Below, one piece after another: positions 49,169-57,650 of a DNA stretch of 64,000 nt. A model generated the notes under the pieces. The model searched no databases and was not told the origin of the DNA. It worked only from the letters and a program-made list of their open reading frames with translations. Origin of the DNA: GWE2-42-39 sp942493345 (GTDB taxonomy: Bacteria; Bacteroidota; Bacteroidia; Bacteroidales; Prolixibacteraceae); the NCBI GenBank assembly GCA_942493345.1, contig OW818695.1, positions 186,001 to 250,000 on the forward strand, read 5' to 3'. Position numbers and translations under genes: made by a program. Position 1 is the stretch's first letter, and every line of letters starts with the position of its first letter.

Positions 49169-50377
49169 ATGGTCATGCGCGACCTGTACTTTTTCAACCC
49201 TACCTGTGAAACGGCCATTGCCAATGGCTCGGAAACATTTATGGCTGCACAAATACTGCGTGAATTTGAAGATGACCTTTCGCTTTTGCCAATGATCTTT
49301 ACATCGTCCGGCGATATTGTTTTGAGCGCAGGAAAGCCTTCTGAGATGTTTATTTTCAGGTTGAAACAAATTCATTTCCCGGTTTCTGACAGCGCCTCAA
49401 AAGATGAATTATTAAAAACAAAAAATTTGAAATTGAGCCGGATTATCCCGTGGGGATGGAGCCCGGCTGCCCACTTTCAGCTAAAAGAACTAAAAAGTTA
49501 CACTTCTCCTGAATTTCAGTCGTCCCGGGTTTTCAACTGGGAACCCGGACACAGGGCGCTTTTCGAGCGCAAAACATCGGCACAAATTTTCGGCCGATTT
49601 ATTGCTGAATACGGAACTGCTGATTATTGCTCGGCAAAAGCTATTCCTTCGGTATTGCAATCGGAAGATGAAATTCGAATCTATTTAAAAAATTGTCCGA
49701 ATACCGTCCTGAAATCGCCGATTAGTTCATCTGGACGCGGTATTCAGATGATCAGGAACGAGAAGTTGAGCCGCTCCGACAGTCAATGGGCCAATGCTGT
49801 TTTGAAGCAATCGGGTTACCTGATGGCCGAACCATTGCACAACAAAAAGCTGGATTTGTCTTTTCAGTATAAAATCGATGCTTCCGGAAAAATAATTTAT
49901 TGCGGGCATGTTTTCTTTTATACCAACAGCAACGGGATGTACCAGGGACATTATTTAAACCGGAATAGTGCAGAACTTATTGGTGCCGATTTTACCGGGT
50001 TGCTGGACAAAACCGGCGACAGGCTGAAGACAATTCTTGAAGAATCGATATATCCGACCTTTCATGAAGGGTTTCTGGGCATCGACGGAATGATTATTGA
50101 AGAGGAAAATCAGATCAAAATTCATCCTTGCCTTGAAATTAATAGCCGCACGACGATGGGAATGCTCGCGCTAAAAATTCAAAACCTGGTTCATCCGGAA
50201 GCCAAAGGCCGTTTCGAAATTTTCACAGGAATGCCGGGCGAATTTGTCGCTTTTTCGGAGAAGATGAAAACAGACCACCCGGTTGTGCTGAAAAATCAAC
50301 AGTTTTATTCCGGCTTTGCTTCGCTGAGCGATCCGGTTGAAAAAGCAAAATTCGGAGCGTATATTTTGCTTATTTAA
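49169..50377 (+). CDS. Unrecognised protein, ATP-grasp-like
   Basis: A 402-residue cytosolic protein. Start MVMRDLYFFNPTCETAIANG; a second ATG is two codons on. Features recalling ATP-grasp ligases are a Lys in TVLKSPISSSGRGIQMI (a phosphate-binding-type glycine loop), a FLGIDGMIIEEE strand with acidic metal-ligand candidates, and IHPCLEINSRTTMGMLA, which resembles the E-x-N metal site. I do not recognise the family name. The orphan is conserved-looking and well composed, with normal codon use. It may be a peptide or amino-acid ligase; this is inference from motif order only. Confidence 0.55.
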   Translation: MVMRDLYFFNPTCETAIANGSETFMAAQILREFEDDLSLLPMIFTSSGDIVLSAGKPSEMFIFRLKQIHFPVSDSASKDELLKTKNLKLSRIIPWGWSPAAHFQLKELKSYTSPEFQSSRVFNWEPGHRALFERKTSAQIFGRFIAEYGTADYCSAKAIPSVLQSEDEIRIYLKNCPNTVLKSPISSSGRGIQMIRNEKLSRSDSQWANAVLKQSGYLMAEPLHNKKLDLSFQYKIDASGKIIYCGHVFFYTNSNGMYQGHYLNRNSAELIGADFTGLLDKTGDRLKTILEESIYPTFHEGFLGIDGMIIEEENQIKIHPCLEINSRTTMGMLALKIQNLVHPEAKGRFEIFTGMPGEFVAFSEKMKTDHPVVLKNQQFYSGFASLSDPVEKAKFGAYILLI

Positions 50378-50477
50378 CTTTCTTTTATATCCTTTTAATT
50401 CTTTTTAAACCTTTTTAAAATAGTTCATAACTAACTTTGTAAAAACTAATTGATGAAATATTTTAACCTCAGGAAAA

Positions 50478-51092
50478 ATGAAACGGTTTTTATTTTTGAT
50501 GTTTGCAGGACTGCTGGTTGGCAACGCCGCACATTCACAATCCGATGAACCAAAAAAAAAGTTGAACTCACCGCAGGAAAAAGTAACGGTGAATAAAAAG
50601 TTCGACGAGAATGGAAACATGACCAGTTTTGACTCAACCTATGTTTATTCGTGGTCGAGCGACAGTACGCTGAACGGTTTCCCGGGCGATATTGATTTTT
50701 CTGATTTTTTTAACTGGAAAGGGAGTTTTTTTGATAACGATTCAGATTCCATAAACGATCCGTTTCATGGATTCAATTTTAATGACGGAGATATTGAAAA
50801 CCTTTCCAAACGTTTTTCGGGGATGATTCCCGATTCACTTGATCAAAATTTGTATTCGTTCCGAAACGATTCGGTTCTCCGCTTTTTTGGCGATTCTGTA
50901 AATGCTTTTCAGTTTCGGGGAGATACTGTGCCTGATTTCCATTGGCAGTTAAACGACTCGACAATAATGCGTTTCTTCTCGAAGCCCGAAATCTCTACTC
51001 CAAATGATTCTATCCGGCAAAAAAACCAGAAACTGCTGGAAAAATACATGAAGGAAATAGAAGAATTTGAGAAGAAGTTTTTCCAGTTCTAG
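50478..51092 (+). CDS. Small secreted Asp/Phe-rich protein, unknown
   Basis: A 204-residue protein with a signal peptide (MKRFLFLMFAGLLVGNAAHSQ). The mature part is acidic and rich in Asp, Ser and Phe with recurring D-F-F and D-S-x-x-x-F motifs (GDIDFSDFFNWKGSFFDND, DSVLRFFGDSVNAFQF). It ends in a basic-acidic coiled helix (QKNQKLLEKYMKEIEEFEKKFFQF). No domain was recognised. The periodic Asp spacing may bind calcium, but that is only suggested by composition. It stands alone downstream of the ATP-grasp-like gene with 100 bp between. Confidence 0.55.
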   Translation: MKRFLFLMFAGLLVGNAAHSQSDEPKKKLNSPQEKVTVNKKFDENGNMTSFDSTYVYSWSSDSTLNGFPGDIDFSDFFNWKGSFFDNDSDSINDPFHGFNFNDGDIENLSKRFSGMIPDSLDQNLYSFRNDSVLRFFGDSVNAFQFRGDTVPDFHWQLNDSTIMRFFSKPEISTPNDSIRQKNQKLLEKYMKEIEEFEKKFFQF

Positions 51093-51444
51093 AAGATAGA
51101 ACCTTTTGTAATATTGATGCACAAAAGCAGGAGAGTACCCGCCCTTCTTTGAAAAACCTCACTTCATGGCTTTTCATGCCTGCGATTGCAATGGACAATC
51201 CAAAAAGATTTTTATTTTCACCGCATTATTTTCCTAATTTATCAATGTAAAAAATGCTTCGGCAAATGATTTTATCATCATATTTGTAATAGTTGTTGTT
51301 GAATAAAGATGAATCGATTGTTTGCCATTGTTCAGATAAGCATTCAATCGGATTACTGGATATATTGATTGATCCCGGGCTTACAATTTCTTTTTAAAAA
51401 GTAGAATTCCTAAATATCAACTAGAAATCAGATAAATTAACCAG
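51093..51444. other. Intergenic spacer, 352 bp
   Basis: AT-rich. No supported ORF and no strong hairpin; it presumably contains the promoter of the AraC-type gene. Confidence 0.4.
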
Positions 51445-52518
51445 ATGGAATGGTCAGCAAAATCGATAATGGTGCTTATTGTACTCTACACGCTCCTGAT
51501 CATGGTTTTTATTTTATTGAGCCGAAAACAAAAACAGCTATCTGATAAATTATTGGCTTTGTATGCCGCTGTCGAAATAATCGGAATGTCTAAATTTTTT
51601 GCAGGAGATAAGATATTCGACATATTTCCGCAATACTATTTCCTTACTATCCCGATTTGCTATACGTATATCCCGCTTTTTTACCTTTATTTTTTATCGA
51701 ATTTTAAAACGGGCTTTGTTTTCAAGAAAAAACATTGGGCTCATTTTGCCCTATTTGCATTTTATCAACTATACTACAGCATTCGATATTTATTAAAGTC
51801 CATTCCGGAAGTCCAGCATCTCATCGGTACAAAACCAACCTATATCCGGATTGAATGGATCGTTCACGAAACCATTTTAAATGTTCAATTTATTTTCTAT
51901 TCATTTTTATTGATAATTTCTTCAAAGGAAATTCTTAAAAGCAAACCAAGCCCAAAAAACAAGTCTTTTTTACTGGTTGTCCTGATCAGTTATTTGGCAG
52001 GCATTGTCATATCGCTGGTTGTTACAACATTTGCGCTTTTTGGTGTGGTCACACCCATTGACATGGACTTTGGGGGCATCATGTATTTTTATGCTTTTTT
52101 CATCATCCTGTTTTTTATAACCATCCGAAAAATTGAAAGTGAGAAGATAAGAAGTGATCAAAGGCAAATTTTAATTGATGATACAAAAGCAACGGAACTT
52201 GAAAAATATGTCTTCACCCGAATGACGGAACAAAAAATATATCTTGACCCACAATTGACACTGTCGGGATGCGCGCAACAATTAAACCTGGGTATTAAGG
52301 AATTTTCATTTCTGCTAAATCATAAGATTAAAAAGAATTTTAATGAATACATTAGTCATTTCCGGATTGCTTATGCAAAAGAGATGCTGACAAACCATCC
52401 TGAAATGACAGTGCAGGAAATCATGTACAATTCAGGCTTTAATTCCAAAGCTGTTTTCTATTCGGCATTTAAACGGCACACTAATCTATCGCCAAAAATA
52501 TTTCGGAAAAACCAATAA
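51445..52518 (+). CDS. Membrane-anchored AraC-family regulator
   Basis: A 357-residue protein. The first 230 residues hold about seven hydrophobic helices (SIMVLIVLYTLLIMVFIL, FLTIPICYTYIPLFYLYFL, HFALFAFYQLYY, ILNVQFIFYSFLLII, FLLVVLISYLAGIVISLVV, IMYFYAFFIILFFIT). The C-terminal 100 residues are an AraC/XylS DNA-binding domain with two HTHs: LTLSGCAQQLNLGIKEFSFLL and VQEIMYNSGFNSKAVFYSAFKR, ending NLSPKIFRK. Regulators with a 7-TM receptor-like part are frequent in Bacteroidota, and the ligand is unknown. It is convergent with a kelch gene, with no regulated neighbour evident. Confidence 0.85.
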   Translation: MEWSAKSIMVLIVLYTLLIMVFILLSRKQKQLSDKLLALYAAVEIIGMSKFFAGDKIFDIFPQYYFLTIPICYTYIPLFYLYFLSNFKTGFVFKKKHWAHFALFAFYQLYYSIRYLLKSIPEVQHLIGTKPTYIRIEWIVHETILNVQFIFYSFLLIISSKEILKSKPSPKNKSFLLVVLISYLAGIVISLVVTTFALFGVVTPIDMDFGGIMYFYAFFIILFFITIRKIESEKIRSDQRQILIDDTKATELEKYVFTRMTEQKIYLDPQLTLSGCAQQLNLGIKEFSFLLNHKIKKNFNEYISHFRIAYAKEMLTNHPEMTVQEIMYNSGFNSKAVFYSAFKRHTNLSPKIFRKNQ

Positions 52519-52561
52519 AATTAACAGTACCCCTTGGTGAAATTCAGAAAAATGCCACCAT

Positions 52562-53521
52562 TCAATTCAACTTTGTAACATTGGGAAAAAACGATTCAAT
52601 GCTTTTAAAATTGTTCGATTGGCTGGAGTTTTGCGTAGACATACCACCAAGAATATAAATCCGTTTATTGACTATCGCCGATGAATGGAAACACCTTCTG
52701 ACTGGCATATTTGCCTTTTTTCTCCAGCGATCGGTTAACGGATCATATTCTTCAACCATCGAAATTCCGGGATGCCCTCCTATTGCATATATTTTCCCAT
52801 TCAATAATTCAACGGCTAAATCGGTTCTTGGCGTAGGCATATCCGCTTTTCTGGTCCATGATCCGTTTTGGGGATTATATTCCAGTACGACATTGCCAGC
52901 TCCATGCCCCCCGACAACATATATTTTCGAATTGAAAACAACAGTACAAGCGTTTCTTACCGATATTTCCATGTCTGTTTTTTTAATCCACTCGTCTTTA
53001 GAAATAATGTAAACCTCAAAACAGTATTTTGTTTTCGGATTTTCCACATTATTATCTCCGCCAATAACATAGAGCGAATCCCCAATAAGAGCGGCACAGG
53101 TTTGTTGTCTGGCTGTGGGCATATTTTTTAGTTTTGTCCATACGTCTGTAGCAACATTGTAAACTTCAAGTTCTGAACGATAATTGCTATTCATATCTGC
53201 CCCACCTACGACATAAATTAAGTTTTTATTATCGGTTGCAATTCCAAAGGAATGTCGCATTGTAGGTAATCGACCAACCTTTTCGACACAGGTTTTATTC
53301 AGTGGATCGTATTCCTCAACCACATCTGTATCTATGGCCGAATTTGTATACGGGTTTGTAACACCTCCAATTATGTAAATTTGATTATTAACTGATGTGG
53401 AACTACCGAATGCTCTTGTTCTTAATAGTTTCCCTTCATCAGTTCTCCACTCACTTTGGCTTATGGCAAATTTCACAACACATAAACTCAAAATTAACAA
53501 TACAATATTTTTCATTTTCAT
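52562..53521 (-). CDS. Secreted kelch-repeat protein
   Basis: A 319-residue protein with a signal peptide (MKMKNIVLLILSLCVVKFAISQ). The ATG at 53521 was chosen, with another two codons on; the longer frame starts from TTG. Six kelch repeats follow, each of the form Y-x-x-G-G ... V-x-x-Y-(D/N)-P-x-x-x-x-W: IYIIGGVTNPY, IYVVGGADMNS, LYVIGGDNNVE, IYVVGGHGAGN, IYAIGGHPGIS and IYILGGMSTQN. This builds a six-bladed beta-propeller. There is no sorting domain, so it is likely periplasmic. The family ranges from N-acetylneuraminate mutarotase to binding proteins. Its function here is unknown. Confidence 0.85.
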   Translation of the reverse strand: MKMKNIVLLILSLCVVKFAISQSEWRTDEGKLLRTRAFGSSTSVNNQIYIIGGVTNPYTNSAIDTDVVEEYDPLNKTCVEKVGRLPTMRHSFGIATDNKNLIYVVGGADMNSNYRSELEVYNVATDVWTKLKNMPTARQQTCAALIGDSLYVIGGDNNVENPKTKYCFEVYIISKDEWIKKTDMEISVRNACTVVFNSKIYVVGGHGAGNVVLEYNPQNGSWTRKADMPTPRTDLAVELLNGKIYAIGGHPGISMVEEYDPLTDRWRKKANMPVRRCFHSSAIVNKRIYILGGMSTQNSSQSNNFKSIESFFPNVTKLN

Positions 53522-53800
53522 TGATTTTGAGTTCAAATTTATCTTGCCAGATTATGAAAAAAGTCTTGAAATCTTTTTTAAGACTTAATATTAAGAACAA
53601 AGGTTCTTAAGTTGATGAATACAAAATTTAAAAGTTCTTAATATCTCAAATTTTTCCGAATCGATTGAAGAAATGGCGGGGAAATTACTTACATTTTTGA
53701 TGAGGTTATTTCCACATCGACAATCGAATTTTTTATTCAACCACTCCGTGGTTGTTGACCGAATGTTTTATCTACGGTGGTTCGTTGACAATCAGCAACA
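53522..53800. other. Intergenic region before tRNA-Asp terminator
   Basis: AT-rich. No supported gene. It contains the putative promoter of the kelch gene. Short frames here lack start signals. Confidence 0.4.
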
Positions 53801-53830
53801 AAAAAAGCTCCCCAAATTATTGAGAAGCTT
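53801..53830 (-). terminator. Terminator of the tRNA-Asp pair
   Basis: AGCTCCCC (53806-53813) pairs imperfectly with GAGAAGCT (53822-53829). Read leftward, seven Ts follow. It lies immediately after the second tRNA-Asp. Confidence 0.7.
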
Positions 53831-53834
53831 TTCG

Positions 53835-53908
53835 CGGTGCGGACGGGACTCGAACCCGCGACCCTCGGCGTGACAGGCCGATATTCTAACCGACTGAACT
53901 ACCGCACC
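53835..53908 (-). tRNA. tRNA-Asp (anticodon GTC), copy 2
   Basis: Read leftward: acceptor GGTGCGG (53908-53902) with CCGCACC (53842-53836), discriminator G. D arm AGTTCAGTCGGTTAGAAT, anticodon loop CCTGTCACG giving GTC, T arm GCGGGTTCGAGTCCCGT. No encoded CCA. Identical in sequence to the copy 101 bp upstream. Confidence 0.95.
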
Positions 53909-53935
53909 AAATAGTGTTTTGTCGTATCGTTTTCG

Positions 53936-54009
53936 CGGTGCGGACGGGACTCGAACCCGCGACCCTCGGCGTGACAGGCCGATATTCTAACCGACTGAAC
54001 TACCGCACC
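53936..54009 (-). tRNA. tRNA-Asp (anticodon GTC), copy 1
   Basis: Same structure as the neighbouring copy. The two genes lie in tandem with a 27-bp spacer and presumably form one precursor. A recent duplication is likely as the sequences are identical. Confidence 0.95.
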
Positions 54010-54202
54010 AATAATTGTCGTTTAAACGATACAAAAAACACTTTTTTAAAGAACAAACCTTCTGAAATCCGTTTTTCAAAAGGCTTTGCAAATATATACT
54101 TTCTTTTTTTCTCTGCAATACGATTGAAAAAAAATAAATGTTTTAAGCAACCTCCTCACCTTACTAATCAAACATCTGAAAATCTGAAAATTGAATACAT
54201 TT

Positions 54203-55111
54203 TTAAGCTTTCACAATATGGCTTTCATCTAATTTTTTTTCACCAAACCACCGATAAGCCATCAATTTTCGACTTCGGCTGACACACGAATCGACACAAC
54301 AAAGATTGTCGGTAAGAATACCGCTTTTACTGTTCAAACAATAATGTCCGAAAAATACAATCGGGGCATCGACAGAATAAGGTTCAACTGGATTTACGAT
54401 TTCTTGGGGTACGGTATACTTTGGAAGTTTAAAACGACTTTCAAGTGATATTTTTTTGAATGTCAATCCTTTCGGGTTTATCCACCACTTGGTACGGAAA
54501 GTACGGTGAGGTTGTCCTGATGAGTCGAAAACCAGCAAATCTTTAGGAAGTTTGAAATCAACGCCTTTGCAAGTTTCCCATACACTTTTCGCAACGGTGG
54601 TATTATCTTCAAAAATTTCCCGAAGTTTACTTTTCGTCAACCTTCCTTCTGAAAAATGAGTTTTAAGGATTTCAATATTTTCGTCTTTCCAACAGGCATG
54701 AACCACCCGAATAGCGCCCAGATCGAGAAATAAAGGCAAGGACCGCATCCATTTCAAATGGCTTTTAAATTCCTCTTTGCGGCCAGCAAATTCCTTTAAA
54801 GTCGGATCAAGTGAAAGGCGGTATCTTTTTCTTTGGACATAATATTTACCCGAATCGTCTTTCAGATAATAAAAGATGGCATTCAATTCGTGGTTTCCCA
54901 AAACAGCAAGTGCATTACCGCTCTCTGTCATCGCCCTGATAATCTCAATTGTTTCGCCAATTTTAGGCCCCCGGTTAATGAAATCGCCAACAAAAACAGC
55001 CTTTCTTTCCGAATGAAAAAAAGAGCCATTTTTCTTTTCGTACCCAAGCCCTTTCAGTAACAGGATCAGCTTATCAGTTTCTCCGTGTACATCGCCAATA
55101 ATATCATACAT
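54203..55111 (-). CDS. Calcineurin-like protein phosphatase (PrpE/ApaH-like)
   Basis: A 302-residue cytosolic phosphoesterase. It starts MYDIIGDVHGETDKLILLL at 55111; the frame extends upstream to 55174, but the family always starts one short strand before GDVHG. Metal motifs are GDVHG, VFVGDFINRGP, VLGNHE, VVHACW (His) and FFGHYC (GH). Relatives hydrolyse dinucleoside tetraphosphates or phosphoproteins. The start codon directly abuts the T run of the arabinose operon terminator (hairpin 55118-55134), so the message either reads through or starts within the hairpin. The substrate is unknown. Confidence 0.85.
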   Translation of the reverse strand: MYDIIGDVHGETDKLILLLKGLGYEKKNGSFFHSERKAVFVGDFINRGPKIGETIEIIRAMTESGNALAVLGNHELNAIFYYLKDDSGKYYVQRKRYRLSLDPTLKEFAGRKEEFKSHLKWMRSLPLFLDLGAIRVVHACWKDENIEILKTHFSEGRLTKSKLREIFEDNTTVAKSVWETCKGVDFKLPKDLLVFDSSGQPHRTFRTKWWINPKGLTFKKISLESRFKLPKYTVPQEIVNPVEPYSVDAPIVFFGHYCLNSKSGILTDNLCCVDSCVSRSRKLMAYRWFGEKKLDESHIVKA

Positions 55112-55134
55112 AAAAAAAGCCCGTTTTAACGGGC
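55112..55134 (-). terminator. Terminator hairpin at the end of the arabinose operon
   Basis: GCCCGTT (55119-55125) pairs with AACGGGC (55128-55134) around TA. Read leftward, seven Ts end at the base before the ATG of the phosphatase gene. The stem is compact and GC-rich, so termination should be strong. Confidence 0.8.
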
Positions 55135-55188
55135 AATTTATTATTTTTTTACGAGAAATGGATGCAATCAGCATTCAATCAACAAAGA

Positions 55189-56862
55189 TCAGGTCAATTT
55201 CGTTTCGATAAAATTTCCAAGATTTCTGTACTTCTCATAAATAGTCTTGTATTTTTCAACATTTTCCGGGATCGGATGGTATTCAGTTTCTATTCCGCCA
55301 CCCATTTTTTGCTGTGCCTCAGCAGTTGTGGCATACACGCCTGCAACTACTGCGGCGACCATTGCAGAACCAAGTGCGCAGGCCTGCTCCGAACGGGCCA
55401 CTTTGATTGGCATATTCAACACATCGCAAACAATTTGCATGACCAGAGGCGATTTTTTGGCAACTCCGCCCAATGCAATCACTCCGTCGATGCGAACTCC
55501 CTCGCTGATAAAACGGTCGATAATTGCTTTTGAGCCGAAAGCCGTCGACTCGACCAATGCACGGAAGATACGGGGTGCGTCGGTTCCCAAACTAAGCCCG
55601 GCAATGGCGCCTTTCAGGTTTTGATTGGCATCCGGCGTGCGGCGGCCATTCATCCAGTCGATAGCTAAAACGCCGCTTTCAGAAATAGGTATTTCAGAAG
55701 CTGCTTTCGAAAGTTCGGCAATCATTTTATCCGACATTTCAGCAAGCAACTGTTCGCGTTGTGCCTCGTTTACAAGCGAAGTTTTTGCAAGGATCTGTTC
55801 GGCAGGCCACATCATCACTTTTTTGAACCATGCATAAATATCGCCAAAAGCCGATTGTCCGGCTTCCATGCCCAACATTCCCGGGACAATTGAACCATCC
55901 ACCTGACCACAAATTCCGGGAATCAGTTTATCGCCAACTTCGTCCATTGGAGCAATCAGCATGTCGCAGGTTGATGTTCCCATTACTTTACTAATATAGT
56001 ATGGCTTAATTTCGGAACCCACAGCTCCCAAATGAGCATCGAAAGCGCCGACGCCCACTACCACATCGGTAGAAAGCCCCAGTTTCCCGGCCCATTCTTT
56101 CGACAATTTGCCGACTGCCACATCGCAAGTGTAGGTTTTTTTGAACAGACGGTCACGCATTCCGCTCAAAACAGGATCAAGCGCCATTAAAAATTCGTCG
56201 GAAGGCAAACCGTCAAAATCTTCGTGCCACATGGCTTTGTGTCCTGCAGCGCAACGGCTTCGCTTCAACGTTTTAGGATTGGTGTCGCCGGTAAGCAGTG
56301 CGGGAATCCAGTCGCAATGTTCCACCCATGAATAGGCAGCGCGATAAACCGCAACATCTTCGCGGGTAACATGCAATAGTTTGGCCCAAAACCATTCCGA
56401 CGAATAAATTCCGCCTTCATATTTGGTAAAATCAATTTCCCATTTTTTTGCCAGTTCATTAATTTCATCAGCTTCTTTCAGTGCAGTATGATCTTTCCAC
56501 AACACGAACATGGCATTCGGGTTCTCTTCAAATCCGGAAGTCAGCGAAAGCGGAGTGCCTTTTTCGTCAACAGCAACCGGCGTTGAGCCAGTTGTATCGA
56601 CTGAAATACCCACTACATTTTCAGCTACCCCGGCAGGAGCTTTTTTCAATGCTTCGATGATGGTATACTCCAATCCTTCGAGATAATCTTTCGGATGCTG
56701 ACGAAACCGGTTTTCGGCAGGATTGCAATACATGCCTTTTTTCCAGCGCGGGTATTCAAAAACTGCATTTGCAACCTCTTCTCCGGTTACCACATTAACA
56801 ATTAACGAGCGAACCGAATCCGATCCGTAATCCAATCCAATAGTATATTTTACCTGAGTCAT
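55189..56862 (-). CDS. araB: Ribulokinase
   Basis: A 557-residue FGGY-family kinase that phosphorylates L-ribulose to L-ribulose 5-phosphate in the cytoplasm. Phosphate-1 motif IGLDYGSDSVRSL is at the N-terminus. The sugar-binding and catalytic Asp regions are VGVGAFDAHLGAVGSEI and the conserved KVMGTSTCDMLI. The FGGY C-terminal signature region is IALGGVAKKSPLVMQIVCDVL. The length agrees with E. coli AraB (566). It is the last gene of the operon, 90 bp after araD, with a hairpin-bearing spacer between them and a terminator after it. Confidence 0.95.
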   Translation of the reverse strand: MTQVKYTIGLDYGSDSVRSLIVNVVTGEEVANAVFEYPRWKKGMYCNPAENRFRQHPKDYLEGLEYTIIEALKKAPAGVAENVVGISVDTTGSTPVAVDEKGTPLSLTSGFEENPNAMFVLWKDHTALKEADEINELAKKWEIDFTKYEGGIYSSEWFWAKLLHVTREDVAVYRAAYSWVEHCDWIPALLTGDTNPKTLKRSRCAAGHKAMWHEDFDGLPSDEFLMALDPVLSGMRDRLFKKTYTCDVAVGKLSKEWAGKLGLSTDVVVGVGAFDAHLGAVGSEIKPYYISKVMGTSTCDMLIAPMDEVGDKLIPGICGQVDGSIVPGMLGMEAGQSAFGDIYAWFKKVMMWPAEQILAKTSLVNEAQREQLLAEMSDKMIAELSKAASEIPISESGVLAIDWMNGRRTPDANQNLKGAIAGLSLGTDAPRIFRALVESTAFGSKAIIDRFISEGVRIDGVIALGGVAKKSPLVMQIVCDVLNMPIKVARSEQACALGSAMVAAVVAGVYATTAEAQQKMGGGIETEYHPIPENVEKYKTIYEKYRNLGNFIETKLT

Positions 56863-56898
56863 AAGATATGGTTTGATGTTTATTGATTTATATTTTGA

Positions 56899-56953
56899 GT
56901 TTCAAATTCCAGATTCCAAGTCAAGCATCACTTGGAACCTGGGAATCTGGAAC
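56899..56953. repeat. Hairpin-forming palindrome in the araD-araB spacer
   Basis: TTCCAGATTCC (56908-56918) pairs perfectly with GGAATCTGGAA (56942-56952). An inner pair TTCCAAGT (56915-56922)/ACTTGGAA (56930-56937) gives an alternative stem sharing part of the same bases. It is long enough to affect mRNA stability or processing between araD and araB. Words TTCAAATTCCA and GGAATCTGGAA recall the palindromes in the tRNA cluster. Confidence 0.75.
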
Positions 56954-57639
56954 TATTTCTGTCCGTAATAAGCGTCTTTTCCGTGTTTGCGAAGATAATG
57001 TTTATCGAGTAAAGTTTGCGCCATCAATGCATCTGGATTTAACACCAGCGAGCGAAAAGCCATTTTGGCGACCTCTTCCAAAACCACTGCATTGTGAACA
57101 GCATCATGCACATCTTTTCCCCAGGAAAACGGAGCATGGTTGTTTACCAAAACACCCGGCATAAAATCAGGATTCAAATTCTGAAAGCATTCAACAATAA
57201 CATTTCCGGTTTCATGTTCATAGTCGCCTTTGATTTCTGTATCCGTCATCTTCCGGCTACACGGAATTTCACCGTAAAAATAGTCAGCATGGGTCGTGCC
57301 AAGAGCCGGAATTGCTTTTCCGGCCTGTGCCCAACTGGTTGCCCATTCGGAATGAGTGTGAACAATTCCGCCAATATTCCTGAATTTTTCATACAGAACA
57401 AGATGGGTCGGCGTGTCGGACGAAGGTTTGTATTTTCCCTCAACGATATTTCCATCCAAATCCAAAACAACCATGTCCTGCGGTCTCATGTTATCGTATG
57501 AAACACCGCTTGGCTTGATCACTACCAGTCCTTTTTCCCGATCGATGCCGCTGGCATTTCCCCAGGTAAAAATTACCAGTCCGTGTTTTACCAGATCGAG
57601 ATTGGCCTGACAAACCTGTTCTTTTAAAGATTCTACCAT
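56953..57639 (-). CDS. araD: L-ribulose-5-phosphate 4-epimerase
   Basis: A 228-residue class II aldolase/epimerase that turns L-ribulose 5-phosphate into D-xylulose 5-phosphate. The start at 57639 (MVESLKEQVCQANLDLVKHG) fits the family, and the longer frame does not. The Zn-binding motif is THSEWATSWAQ (His) with THADYFYGEIPC (His), the phosphate site TWGNASG, and PSGVSYD. The length agrees with E. coli AraD (231). It starts 11 bp after the symporter stop. Its product enters the pentose phosphate pathway. Confidence 0.95.
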   Translation of the reverse strand: MVESLKEQVCQANLDLVKHGLVIFTWGNASGIDREKGLVVIKPSGVSYDNMRPQDMVVLDLDGNIVEGKYKPSSDTPTHLVLYEKFRNIGGIVHTHSEWATSWAQAGKAIPALGTTHADYFYGEIPCSRKMTDTEIKGDYEHETGNVIVECFQNLNPDFMPGVLVNNHAPFSWGKDVHDAVHNAVVLEEVAKMAFRSLVLNPDALMAQTLLDKHYLRKHGKDAYYGQK

Positions 57640-57650
57640 CAAATTTATTT

